From contig QAOA01003536.1 in the NCBI GenBank assembly GCA_003255065.1, forward strand, positions 71,059 through 135,058: DNA of 64,000 bases. The letters are read 5' to 3'. The stretch comes from Cercis canadensis (lineage: Eukaryota > Streptophyta > Magnoliopsida > Fabales > Fabaceae). Each line of letters starts with the position of its first letter. Within the stretch, counting starts at the first letter, position 1. The notes under the pieces are model-generated. The model was not told the origin of the DNA. It did no database searches and saw only the letters and a list, made by a program, of their open reading frames with translations. This document shows positions 53,601-64,000 of the stretch, one piece after another. The translations under genes were made by a program, and so were the position numbers.

Positions 53601-55027
53601 ATGAGTACCTGCCAAATTCAAGTCTTGACACTCACCTCTTTGGTATGATTTTGCTGAACTTTGTGCCTTTTTTTCCATTTCATTTTCCTTCTTTTCTCAT
53701 TTTCATATTTTGGATTAGAGTTAATAGAAAGGGGGGAAAAGGGGAAGAGAGAGAGAGGGGAGGGGTGGGGGGTGGGAGGAGGGGGAGGGAATGATGGAAA
53801 GCAGAAGGTTGGCATTGCTGTGGTGACATAAAGGAGTTAAGAATGAGGCAAAGCCATATTACTAACTGTCTTGTTTTCCGCGCTTTTGAAGATCACAAAT
53901 ATTGATTAGAAAGGAATAACACATTTTTCATTTAGGTTACTATGATGAGTAGTACATCTCATGTAGTCTCTTTCCTTGAGCGAAAAATCATACATAAGAG
54001 TTATGGAGTAAATATTGTTTCTGCTACTATTTTCCATGCTAACGCCAACATTACTTGCTATTCTTGTTGGTTGTCTTTTTCATACTCTCCATTTTCATAG
54101 ATCTTTTCTATGTAATTTTCTGACTAGATGTGGAAAAACGAAATCAACTTGATTGGAAACTACGACTAAGCATTATTAATGGAATTGCCAAAGGAGTTCT
54201 TTACCTGCATGAGGACTCTCAACTTAGAGTGATCCATAGAGATCTCAAAGCTAGCAATGTTCTACTCGACTATGAGATGAATCCAAAAATATCTGATTTT
54301 GGAATGGCAAGAAAATTCGAAAGAGACCAGAATGAAGCAAATACTAAAAGAGTAATGGGTACTTAGTAAGTGTTGTTGGAAATTCTTCTCTTAATGACAA
54401 ATTAGTTCATAATTAATCAGAAAATTTCACTTGATTAACTACTAATATTGGTCTATTGACTTGAAATAGTGGATATATGGCTCCTGAGTATGCTATGCTA
54501 GGATTATTTTCAGTGAAATCTGATGTTTTTAGCTTCGGAGTTCTTCTGTTGGAGATCATTTGTGGGCAAAGGAATAATGGATTCTACCTTTCAAAACATG
54601 GTCAAATTCTTATTATAAATGTGAGTCTTCTACTCTCATCTTACAATGAAGTTGAAATTTCACCATAGAGATGAGGAGAGCATCAACTAGAGCTTATGAA
54701 TTTCACAATTCCATGCAGGCTTGGAAACTATGGTGTGAAGGAAAATCACTGGAACTGATGGATCCAACTCTAGAAAAATCTTACATAGTCAATGAAGTTA
54801 CGAGGTGCATACACATTGGTTTGTTGTGTGTTCAAGAAGATGCAGCAGATAGACCAACCATGCCCGAAGTTGTTGTCATGCTCACAAGTGATACAACGGC
54901 GCTTCCCCACCCCAACCACCCGGCATTTTATGTTGGAAGAATGGTCATAGGAGAAGAATGTGCATCAAAAAATTCAAAGCATCCTTCTATTAATGAAGTA
55001 ACTGTGTCTCATATTGCTCCCAGGTAA
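50677..55027 (+). CDS. Cysteine-rich receptor-like kinase (DUF26, CRK), 7 exons, 668 aa
   Basis: Exons are 50677-51484, 52966-53088, 53173-53339, 53432-53642, 54128-54365, 54470-54620 and 54719-55027, in one frame. ATG 50677 starts a signal peptide ([19 protein letters not shown]). Two DUF26/Gnk2 domains each carry C-x8-C-x2-C ([13 protein letters not shown] and [13 protein letters not shown]). Exon 2 encodes the membrane helix ([20 protein letters not shown]). The kinase has intact motifs: [50 protein letters not shown] and MAPEYAM. The Arg before the HRD Asp predicts an RD kinase. CRKs are plasma-membrane proteins of stress and immune signalling. Exon order is the family standard. Intron 1 is unusually long (1.48 kb) and contains the fossil start of another CRK, so the ectodomain and kinase exons may come from two tandem copies. 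Confidence 0.93.
52200..52640 (+). pseudogene. Fossil CRK promoter and signal-peptide exon inside CRK intron 1
   Basis: 52210-52340 resembles 58919-59050 and 63443-63580 (tcgatttagaaagggagg and gtaacgggtcaaat). 52485-52605 resembles the start of the intact CRK exon 1: acccaatggaagg matches acccaatggaggg, and tacgtacgcgatgattgtta matches tacgtaggcgatgactgtaa. The frame from this ATG hits a stop after about 13 codons. The intron therefore holds the beginning of a second CRK gene whose ectodomain was deleted. Confidence 0.75.
53733..53792 (+). repeat. Purine-rich G/A stretch in CRK intron 4
   Basis: About 60 bp of almost pure G and A (ggggaagagagagaggggag, then ggtgggaggagggggaggga) follow the 5' splice site of the kinase intron. 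It could form a triplex or quadruplex. Confidence 0.7.
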
Positions 55028-55631
55028 TGGTAATAACTGGATAAACCATTTCCTTTGTTACTTTTAGGGCTAATGAGGCATGAGGTCCAAATTAAGTGGA
55101 AACAAGCAAATAGACATCTGCTATTTGGCATCAAAAAGGAACTCAAACCCTATCATTGTAGAAGTACTTACAACAAAGTAAACAACCACTTCTGCAGTTG
55201 AGCAGCATTTAAAGAGGCCCCTCAGAGGTTATTTAAAGATTGATAGATTAATTAGTATATTTTATGTAAATTGAGGAGTATTTATCTAATTCACCAAGAT
55301 ACGAAAAGTAACTTCAGTGTATTTCGTCTTTGCATGATTTTGGTTGTTAATACAGATGCTCTTCATATATTTTACTCCACAATCAACTCTGGCCTAGTCT
55401 TTTTATTGCAGTGTGGTCCCTTCATCATCCCTCTTTCTAATTTCTGCTTAATAAAGTTCTAACACAAATGTTGCCCGCCCACACACAAAAAAGCATAGAG
55501 AAATAAAAGAGCATCTCCATATGCTTACATAAGCATTTACTAAGTTTACTTCTTGTCAGTAAGATTTTTATGGGTCCCAAAACCCTCATGATCTCCAAGT
55601 TGCTTCATGTATGACATTCTTTAAGCATTTA

Positions 55632-55666
<35 letters not shown>

Positions 55667-55960
55667 GGAAAAAGAAATTCTTGTTGAAGTCAGCAACTAG
55701 CTTTAAAACTATGAAATATTCATTCTATTCCTACTTACTAGTAATGACATAATGAGCTTGTTAATGATAGAATGACAAAGCACCGACGCCACTGGTCTTT
55801 AGATGACACACAACAGATTTTTGTCAATCATCACCATAAACAGCATGCTAGCTAAAGTACATGTCTAGAACAATCACAAATTAAATGACCCTAAAACGCA
55901 CTAATGCATAGTTTTCGAACTTAATTACCACTACCTACACAATTTTGGGAATGTAAGTAC
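55028..55960. other. CRK 3' flank with a TA microsatellite
   Basis: The 3' UTR of the CRK follows the stop. A (TA)n run of about 13 units lies at 55638-55664. No gene is seen. Confidence 0.6.
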
Positions 55961-55988
55961 TGAAAGGAGAACATATTATCTATAGTTA

Positions 55989-56190
55989 GTTAGGCAGCAG
56001 GAGCATAATCATAACCATCATCATCGTCATCATCACCTTCCATTGATGCTGCCGGTGCATAGTCATAATCTCCATCATCATCATCACCATCTCCTTCAAT
56101 GCAGGCTTCAAGAGTATAGTCATATCCGTCATCACCATCATCATCTCCATCTGCATGCTTCTTGCACCATGGGCAATGACTTAGAAATGG
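55989..56190 (-). pseudogene. Short Asp-rich coding fragment with DYAPAA repeats
   Basis: The minus strand reads a Cys-pair phrase (FCPFLSHCPWCKKHADGDDD), then GDDGYDYTLEACIEGDGDDD, GDYDYAPAASMEG, a run of Asp and GYDYAPAA before TAA at 55989. Three related units, each Asp-rich and ending in YDY, show internal repetition, and two end in YAPAA. In this frame a TGA lies just upstream. The nearest ATG (about 56210, MKILSISKSLPM) is in another frame and stops soon. A frameshift or a missing upstream exon would explain this. Upstream on this strand are a TATTTATAG motif (about 56350) and CT-rich leader-like DNA. I do not know the protein's function. Confidence 0.45.
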
Positions 56191-56739
56191 ACAGAATTTT
56201 CATTTTCTTATATTTTTAAAGCCAATGAGCTTTGGAAGAGAGAACGGAAGCACAAGAATTAGGGGCTAGAATTTTTAGTGGTAATGGTAACTAGAAGAAT
56301 GGAAGTGAAGCTCCTTTTTGTTGTGAAGTGTAGGGGAGATGAAGTGCCTATAAATAGGGGAAAGAAGGTGCTGAACTCATTCTAGCTCAAGAAAGGCACG
56401 TGGGGAGTGTGGAATGCTGCTTGGAGTGTAAGCCTGGCCTAATGCCATGATATGCTTTTGTGGTATCTGGTCCAACCACGCACATGGGAAATCCAATTGA
56501 CACCTAAGCAAACACGTTGGAGCTAGCTGCCAAGTAAGCAACAGAAATATGTGTTTAAAGAGAATAACCCTTTAGTGAATGGTAGGGTCATTTTAAAGAG
56601 TGAGATCTTTTAGTGGGTGAAGGAATTTAGAGGGCATTTAACAAACAGCTAGTGAACAATGTAGCAATTTTATCTTTTAAGAAAAGAAGCAGAAAGGTAT
56701 GGTTCCCTTTTGGCTAATTATGTGGGCTGTTGGTGTCAA

Positions 56740-57360
56740 CCAGTAGTCAATGAAGTAAATAACATAATTTGGAAAAGCCACTTGTTTTCTGTTTTCTTTT
56801 GTGGATTCTCTTCCTATCTTCTCGGCTTCTTGCCAAAGGGATAAAAAAAAAAAATTGGAAAAAGGGAAAAACAAAGAGAAAGACACAAAGTGCTTTTAGA
56901 GGACTGATCAACTTCCCTTTAATTTTGTTCCAGAATGAATAGTGTGATATTGCTACGCATAAAATACTTACACTCCTTTTTACGTCTACATACATAACAA
57001 TATTTGAGTTTTATTATATCAATCAAAACTTAAACTAGACCCACATAATATTTTTTTTATATATATAGTTCGATTTTTCTATAAATTCTTAGAAAAACAT
57101 TATTTGAGTTTTATTATATCAATCAAAACTTAAACTAGACCCACATAATTTTTTTGTTTTGTTTTATATAGTTCAATTTTTCTATAAATTCTACACTTTT
57201 TTTAAGGTGTGCAGAAATATCATCTCAATTAAAATGTATAGAGAGAGCTCAAGTTTAACCTAAGAGGTTGGCCTAATGGAAGAATCGAGCATGTGATATC
57301 AAACTTGCCTTTGGCCTGACTTTATATAGATAAACTTAACAAGGTGGTAGTTTGGCTAGA
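56740..57360 (+). repeat. Duplicated block X, copy 1 (partner at 59212-59720)
   Basis: tcaatgaagtaaataacata through cttctcggcttcttgccaaa and gcatgtgatatcaaac recur in the same order at 59212-59720. Copy 1 contains an extra internal tandem duplication of about 100 bp. The phrase ggttggcctaatgg resembles a polymerase III A-box, so part may be SINE-derived. Confidence 0.8.
56998..57195 (+). repeat. Tandem duplication, about 103-bp unit
   Basis: tatttgagttttattatatc through taaactagacccacataat and ctataaattct occurs twice in a row (about 56998-57100 and 57101-57195). The partner block at 59460 has a single copy, so this duplication came after the block duplication. Confidence 0.85.
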
Positions 57361-57769
57361 CACAATTTAGAGTCCGGTTCGGGTCGATTTGACCCGGTTC
57401 AGAGGACAATTAATTAAATTAAAAGGTTTATTAAACAAATAGTTGTATCTATTTGGTTTATGAATAAATTCGAACTGATAGTTGTGTTTGTTAATTATTG
57501 ACTAGTCATACTTGTTCGTTAATGTGTTTTCAAGTCTATAAACAAAAAACTCCTCAATGCATNGCTAGACACAATTTAGAGTCCGGTTTGGGTCGATTTG
57601 ACCCGGTTCAAATGACAATTAATTAAATTAAAAAGTTTATTAAATAAATAGTTGTATCTATTTGGTTTATGAATAAATTCGAACTGACAGTTGTATTTGT
57701 TGATTATTGACTAGTCATACTTGTTCGTTAATGTGTTTTTAAGTCTATAAAAAGAACTTCCCAATACAT
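57355..57769 (+). repeat. ~207-bp direct duplication joined by one N
   Basis: Copy 1 (57355-57562) and copy 2 (57564-57769) differ by a few substitutions and a short indel (gtccggttcggg versus gtccggtttggg). The N is at 57563. This is the same unmerged-overlap pattern as at 5501, 13832 and 40785. Confidence 0.88.
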
Positions 57770-57789
57770 TAAAAATTCACTTTTTCATT

Positions 57790-59210
57790 GGTTCTGGCAT
57801 AACTTAGTTGATTCTTTAACTTTTGTTTTTTTGTTTTTTTAAAAAAAAGACCTTTTTAGTCATTTTCACATAAGTTGTAATTGCCGTATGAAAATTTATT
57901 CATCTCAAATTTCATCTGAACTGTTTTGAGATAGATACCTTGTTAATTAGTTTAAAATGGTGTTTTTGGTTTCAAACAATATGTGACTAAATAATACTAA
58001 GTTGTCCTCCAGATTTACGGATTCTATATTCAAAACTAAAGCTGTAGCCTAANGAAAAAAAAAAATCAATTGTTCTTTTTTTTGTTTTTGTTTTTGTTTT
58101 TGTTTTTGTTTTTGTTTTTGAAGTGTTAACCCTCGTTGAAAACTTAAAATTAATTTTACAAACTGAAGCTTATCCCCGCTATCTTCACTAAACTATCATT
58201 ATGGAAGCTTCTCCCCACTATATTAAATGATCCTGATGGCTGGTGAATTTCCTATGTAAAACTCTATTGTGTGTTCCGGAGTTTATTTTTGGGGGAATGA
58301 AGGAGTTCACTCGAGAGGAGGGGAGGGAGAGGTTTGCTCTAACCCCAGCACTCCTCTCTCAATCCAATTCATTTATTTAAATTCCTTCTCAAACTGTGTT
58401 CCATATTTTGTCTCCACTTTCCACACTGCCCAATCACATAGGGCCGACATCAAGAAATAGTTCTACTGTAGTTTTGTACACTGTACCGTGTTCCAAATCC
58501 CTTCTCAAAATCGTGTTACATGTTTCTATTCTTTTTTTTTTTTTTCATTTAACTTTTATACGAATTATTTAACTAACTCACAGTAATATTTACAATTTTT
58601 TTTAAACAAAAACTGAATCACAACATTATTTAAAAAAAAAAAATCAGTTTATTAAGAGAGAGAAGTGTATTATGTATATATATATTTTTTTCTTATATTG
58701 TATTATTAAATTTTATATTTAATTATATTAAATTTATTATTAATAAAGGATAAATTTTTTTTCTTTTTCCCTTCCCTTTCTTTTTCTTTCTATTGCTGAT
58801 ATCTAACATTCAAACAAAGAAAAGGAAAGTCCCTCCTAATCCCCTCTTTCCCATTTCTTTCCTTTTCTTTTATTTCATTTCCATTCCTTACCCTTCAACT
58901 CCCAAACAAAGCATTAAGGGCAAATAGACTCCGTATTCGTTTCTAGAACTTGTTCCCTACATCGTGTGGTCGATTTAGAAAGGGAGAAGGATAAATCGTT
59001 CCTAGCTCAGTAACGGGTCAAATTACATAAGCCATTTCGTCTTGGCTTTTGTTTATATTTCTCCATCACTTTTGTTCTGAATCTATCACAATCACAAGTT
59101 AGCACTTCAACCGTAAATGTCCTTTTTCTCATCCAAATCTTCAAAGAAAAATCTCTTTCCACTCTTAAGAATAATCAAATGTAGGAAAAAGTCGAAATAA
59201 GCGATTTGCT
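57790..59210 (+). pseudogene. CRK-derived block B: intron and promoter remnant without coding exons
   Basis: 57870-57960 matches the CRK intron-1 sequence at 51905-51990 (ttgtaattg.catatgaaaatttatt and caaatttcat). 58919-59050 matches the fossil promoter at 52210 and the copy at 63443. The ectodomain exon is absent. An N lies at 58053 before an A run, and a (TTTTTG)n repeat lies at 58080-58122. 58270-58480 matches 62820-63070, so blocks B and C are sister copies. Confidence 0.7.
58080..58122 (+). repeat. (TTTTTG)n microsatellite
   Basis: About seven tandem TTTTTG units lie within CRK block B. The sister block C lacks them at the matching place. Confidence 0.9.
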
Positions 59211-59211
59211 C

Positions 59212-59720
59212 TGTGGTCAATGAAGTAAATAACATAATTCAAAAAAGCCACTTGTTTTCTGTTTTCTTTTGAGGATTCTCTTCCTAGCTTCTCGGCTTCT
59301 TGCCAAAGGGATAAAAACATATTAGAAAAAGGGAAAAACAAAGAGAAAGACACAAAGTGCTATTAGAGGACTGATCAACTTCTCTTTAATTTTGTTCCAG
59401 AATGAATAGTGTGATATTTCTACTCTTAAAATATTTACACCTCTTTTTTACGTCTACATACATAACAATATTTGAGTTTTATTCTACTAATCAAACTTAA
59501 ACTAGACCCACATAATTTTTTTTTTTTTTATATAGTTCAGTGTTTTTACAAATTCTACACTTTTTCTAAGGGGCGCATAATCAATTAAAATGTATAGAGA
59601 TCTCAAGTTTAACCTAANGGTTGGCCTAATGGAGGAATCAAGCATGTGATATCAAACTCGTCTTTGGCCAGACTTTATAGAGATAAACAAGGTGCTAGTT
59701 AGCCTAGACATTATTTGACA
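59212..59720 (+). repeat. Duplicated block X, copy 2
   Basis: This is the partner of 56740-57360. At 59618 an N replaces the two bases ga found in copy 1 (cctaagaggttgg). Block X therefore lies on both sides of CRK block B. Confidence 0.8.
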
Positions 59721-59751
59721 AAAACACCCAAAAAAAGAAAGTCTTTTTCAT

Positions 59752-59960
59752 CTCTAAATTATTTCTCAAATGTTATTTTGATCCTTGATTTATTTTTTAT
59801 GTCACTTTAGTCTTCAAATAATCACTTTGTCTATGAAATCAATCCTTTAATGATCACTTTTGATGTTTACACTTGACAGGCAGAGTGATTATTCGATGAC
59901 TAAAGTTACACCAAATATAAATTAGAGAATAAAATGACATTTGAGAAATAATTTAAAAGA
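59752..59960. mobile_element. Small inverted-repeat element (MITE), about 210 bp
   Basis: The left arm taaattatttctcaaatgtt and the complement of the right arm taaattatttctcaaatgtc match for about 80 bp, with attttgatccttgatttatt against attttattctctaatttata. The two arms almost fill the element. Its internal wording resembles the ends of the Mutator-like element at 46244 (ctaatttat, gtcactttagtc), so it may be a foldback derivative of that family. Confidence 0.7.
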
Positions 59961-61440
59961 ACGATTGCCATAACTCAAGTTATATATATATTGTTAAAGA
60001 CCTTACTGAAAATTGTTACATTTGTAGATAAACAAAATAACAGTGTACTCTTTTTAGTTTAATTGCTTAAAATGTTTTTTTGAACGGAATGAAGGTAATC
60101 CAACAATTTAAGCAACTCAATTAGTCAATCTGGTTCGATTTTTAATACTGATCACATATGAGAATATATATAAAAGAGGAACTTTTAGATGTTCATTGCA
60201 ATTATTGACTTTTTAGGTGAAGCTTAAAATAAATACTAATTATTTAATACTATAAGTGGTATTTATATCACAAGTAAAAACGATAATTGAAATCATCTAA
60301 TACCGTTTACTAAACGAATTTGTGAGACTTACATAGTATTAGTACCATTTGAGGTATTCAATAATTAGCCTAAAAATAGTGCTGTTTGCAAAATAATTTT
60401 CTTCACAACTCTGTGCCTTCTGGTAACACATTATTATTTCTTTACCAAAAAAAAAAAAAGAAAAAACACACTATTATTTATATTGATAACTTAGAAAAGT
60501 TTAAATGCATTGACATTGTTTATTATACTTTCATTTTTATCTGCAAGTCAGTATAAGTGTTTGCCATAATTGACTACTTTAGGGTGTGCCAACACCTCCC
60601 ATATGTGACATAAGTCACATCTTTAGTTATTTTTACACTATTTTGTTGACAAAGTTAATATAATTTAAATTTTATAAAATTAATATCTATATCATATTGA
60701 AAAATTTAAGTAAGTTTGTAAAATTTAAATTATATAAACTGTGTCAAAATAATACAATGTAAAACTACAATAATGTAAGAAAATACTCAACTATGATATA
60801 AGTCACATCTGAACGTGGTAGGATAATCTCACCCCTAACTTTGGAACCAATTGAAATATTATTGATGAGCAATTAAGCATCCATCATTGTGTGTTTAAAA
60901 TATTTTTAAATGATTTAATTTTAATCTAGTGATATTGTAAACAATTTACACAATTAGCCAATCATATAAAATAATTTAATGATGTGATAAAGTGTCTAAA
61001 CTTTAATTTACAAATCTTATTAAAAGTGCTCTGCTTTATGTATCAATCATATATAACGTATGAAATACTTCATAATGAATTAAATTCTAAAGTTATATAA
61101 TTTTGAACAAGATTTATGAAAGAATTCATGTAGTTAGGAATTGCATCCTACAAAACTATGATTTTAATACTTATAAACGTTACTTAGAAGAAGTTAGCAA
61201 ATGTCTATAGGAACCATTTGCATACCTAAAAATGAATAACGGTATTTCTACAACAATCTCTAATTATTATATATGACAAAAAGGATATCAATAAAAAGAA
61301 AATTCAAATTCAGATTCTGCCATATGATGTGACATAAAATCTGCATTAATCCCCAATTATGTAAATTTTCAAAGAAAAATCTCTTATGGATTCTTGCACA
61401 CCAAGCTATCAATAATCAAATGTATAAGAAAAATAGAAGG
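59961..61440. other. AT-rich spacer before CRK copy C
   Basis: No gene or clear repeat was recognised. Confidence 0.5.
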
Positions 61441-62270
61441 AAGCAAACAAATGGCTCTCCTTTCCAAATCATGAATCTAAAAGTCAAAGTCTCAACCTTT
61501 CTTTATTTCAATCAATTTGTATATAACTCATTTTCAGATCATCAATACCCATTGCTCGCCTAGGACTGCTGAGCCTTACAATCTTAACCACAAAAGCACA
61601 AATACCATCCCCAACATACGTAAGCTATTATTGTAATAACTGAACAGAACAAGCCCTCACTAGTGCACACCAAACCAACGTTAACGACATCCCATGGCTA
61701 TCCTCTAAAGCAGGAACAAGCAAAGGCTACAACCACACCACCTTAAACACTGGCACTGGCGCAAATGACGCAGTTTCTGCCTGTTCTGTATCTCCACTGC
61801 TAGGAGAGAAGTCTTGGCGCGTTGTCCCAACATGTTTCTGCGGTGATATGATATGGTTTTTGCATTCTCCATTACTCGAATCAGAATTTCATTGGGAATC
61901 TCACTATGAAGCCATTATGGGAAACCAAAACATCTCAAATCCGACTGAACTTTATACAACTGAGAATTATATAAGGAGTTTGATAAGGATAGCAACTAGG
62001 AGACGAACCAGTTGTTTTCTACGGGTGAGTTTGACTTGAGTGATGGTGAGAGAAGGTATGGCATGGTGCAGTGCAGCAGAGAGCTTAGTAACGAGGAGTG
62101 TGCCCAGTGTTTGGAGGCCATGTTAGAAAAAGTTCCTCAATGTTGCACACAAAAGCTGGGATGGCAGGTTTTGGTTCCAAGTTGTTTGATAAGGTACCAG
62201 AATTATATTTTCTACACGGTCAATAATCAAACAACACCTTCTCCTCCTACGCCTGATTCTCCAACAGGTA
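61440..62270 (+). pseudogene. CRK pseudogene, copy C: decayed DUF26 ectodomain exon
   Basis: The sequence matches exon 1 of the intact CRK throughout (accacaaaagcacaaa, aaaggctacaaccacac and acttgagtgatggtgagaga). The start codon region is deleted between ttgtatataa and ctcattttcagatc. The Asn-Asn-Ser site has become a stop (taactgaaca). A deletion removes the first Cys of domain 1, and small indels shift the frame near 61900 and 62015. The second DUF26 motif survives in frame (CSRELSNEECAQC, GWQVLVPSC). No membrane or kinase exon follows before the window ends. Confidence 0.88.
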
Positions 62271-63850
62271 ACATATTAAATACTTTTGCTCTCTTAAGAT
62301 TGTTTAGTTTGGCTTTGAATTTTGTTGTCTCTGCACAAAATATTACATTTTATAATCTAACATTATTTTTAAAAATTAATATTAGATTTATTAAAGTTGG
62401 ATAAAGAAAAGGAAATTTGGAATGCACATAGGCCGCTCAAAATAAATCTAAATTAAAAAATAATTGTCCCAAATTCATGAAAAAGATACCAAAAACTTGA
62501 TAAAAGTTTGTCAAGAACTTCTTATGCCAATAGATATTTGATTTATTGGTAAGAAACTTGGACTCCTTCCTCAATGACTTGAGTAGTTTGGTTTGAGACC
62601 ATGAAAAAATGTTGGTAAGGCATTTTAGGTGAATTATGCCTTTAGTTCTGGCATAACTTAGTCGATTCTTTAACTTTTGTTTATAAAAAAGTTTTAGTCA
62701 TTTTCACATAAGTTGTAATTGTCATATGAAAATTTATTCATCTCAAATTTCTTCTGAACTATTTTGAAATAGATACCTTGTTGGTTTAAAATGGAGTTTT
62801 TGGTTTCAATTCCTTTGTTTGGGAGATTAAATTTGAAAGGGAGGGGAGGGGGAGGTTTGTTCTAAACCCTGCACTCTTTTCTCAATCCAAAAATAGTGTT
62901 CCCCCGATTTAGAAGATTTAAGAAGAAAAAGGAAGTAATTTATTATCATATCCCTATTAATTTATTTAAATTCCTTCTTAAAACGTGTTCCATATTTTGT
63001 CTCCACTTTCCACACTACCCAATCACATAGGGCCGACATCAAGAAATAGTTCTACCGTAGTTTTGTACACTGTACGGAGTAATATTTACAATTTTTTTAA
63101 ACAAAAAATTAATCACAACATATTTTAAAAAGATCAGTTTATTAAGAGAGGCAGAAGTGTATTATGTATATATATTTTTCTTATATTTTTTTACGTGAAA
63201 GAAATGTATCATATTATTAATATTATATCAATTATATTAACTTTATTATTAATAAACGATAAATTTGTAAAATTATAAATTTTATTCCTTTCTCCTTCCC
63301 TTTCTTTCCCTCTCCATTGCTGATACCTAAACATCCAAACAAAGAAAAGGAAAGTCCCTCCTAATCCCCTCCTTCCCTTTTCTTCCCTTTCCTTTTTATT
63401 TCATTTCCATTTCTTGCCCTTCAACTCCCAAACAAAGCATTAAGGGCAAATAGACTCCGTATTCGTTTCTAGAACTTGTTCCCTATACATCCTGTGGTCA
63501 ATTTAGAAAGGGAGGAAGGACAAATCGTTCCTAGCTCAGTAACGGGTCAAATTACATAAGCCATTTCGTCTTGGCTTTTCTTTATATTTCTCCATCACTT
63601 TTGTTCCGAATCTATCACAATCACAATCACAAGTTAGCACTTCAACCGTCAATGTCCTTTTTCTCATCCAAATCTTCAAAGAAAAATCTCTTTCCACTCT
63701 AAAGAATAATCAAATGTAGGAAAAAGTAGAAGTAAGCGATTGGCTCTGCTTTCAAAATAATCACTCTAAAGTCAAGAACTGAGCTTCCATTAGTCTTCCC
63801 AATTCATCAGCAATTGACCAACTCTTGTATTGAATTTATGAGTTTGTGTT
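62271..63850 (+). pseudogene. CRK-derived block C: intron and second promoter remnant
   Basis: This continues the match to CRK intron 1 (62700-62790 against 51905-51990) and to block B (62820-63070 and 63290-63740 against 58270-58480 and 58770-59190). The end (63740-63830: cgattggctctgctttcaaa, aattcatcagcaattgac) matches 52350-52430 in the fossil inside the intact gene. The order of segments in block C is therefore the same as in intron 1 of the intact CRK. Confidence 0.75.
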
Positions 63851-63953
63851 TTTGCTAGATATTTTTTAACTGTGCATAAATATATTCAATTGTATACATA
63901 ATCACACGATTAGCAAAATTTAAATAATAAATAAATAAAATCACTTCAGCTTG

Positions 63954-63956
<3 letters not shown>

Positions 63957-64000
<44 letters not shown>
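63957..64000 (+). repeat. Terminal poly-A run
   Basis: The last 42 or so bases are A only. This may be a retroelement tail, but homopolymers at a sequence edge are often assembly artefacts. Confidence 0.8.

Noticed and set aside
63957-64000. Poly-A tail of a processed transcript or retroelement
   Set aside because: The sequence just upstream does not look like a processed gene or LINE end, and the run touches the window edge, so an artefact cannot be excluded.

Overview
This window is nuclear DNA from a dicot plant. It has AT-rich intergenic sequence, many short GT-AG introns and plant-specific families: a plant SPT6-like factor with a WG/GW tail, a DUF26 cysteine-rich receptor kinase, and a PERK-like pseudokinase. 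I cannot name the species. Nine single-base Ns occur. At least five are flanked by near-identical direct copies of the same sequence, four of them of almost exactly equal length. This looks like a draft assembly of a heterozygous genome in which overlapping contigs were joined without being merged.

Layout. Positions 1-1400 are an old duplicate of sequence found again at 4.6-5.3 kb and 8.6-9.2 kb. A five-exon receptor-like pseudokinase lies on the minus strand (4207-1423). A ~1 kb false or real tandem duplication follows (4499-6503), then a decayed LINE RNase H fragment (6.8-7.3 kb). A plus-strand gene for a DUF1279/FAM210-like membrane protein spans 8.36-12.84 kb. Two head-to-tail minus-strand housekeeping genes follow: SAC3 family protein C (20137-14290, 8 exons, 413 aa) and the alpha subunit of the nascent-polypeptide-associated complex (23270-21250, 4 exons, 204 aa). 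An orphan pair of 5' exons (25974-25762) and a ~355-bp AT-rich tandem repeat come next. The largest gene is SPT6-like (40483-29065, 17 exons, 1890 aa, every exon phase consistent), ending in a 470-residue RG/WG-rich tail.

From 41 to 48 kb the sequence is transposon-rich. Two non-autonomous Mutator-like elements with long inverted repeats (41498-42809, 46244-47692) flank an element with perfect 8-bp target duplications (44852-45919), which sits beside a plastid-transit-like gene start. From 50 kb to the end is a cysteine-rich receptor kinase (CRK) cluster. It holds one intact gene (50677-55027, 7 exons, 668 aa), whose first intron holds the fossil promoter and start of another CRK, plus two partial decayed copies (57.8-59.2 and 61.4-63.9 kb). 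The window ends in a run of A.

The conserved genes serve gene expression: transcription elongation on chromatin (SPT6-like), an mRNA-export-type SAC3/GANP protein, and ribosome-associated chaperoning (NAC). They are a syntenic core between fast-evolving receptor-kinase and transposon flanks. I found no operon, CRISPR array, rRNA or confident tRNA.
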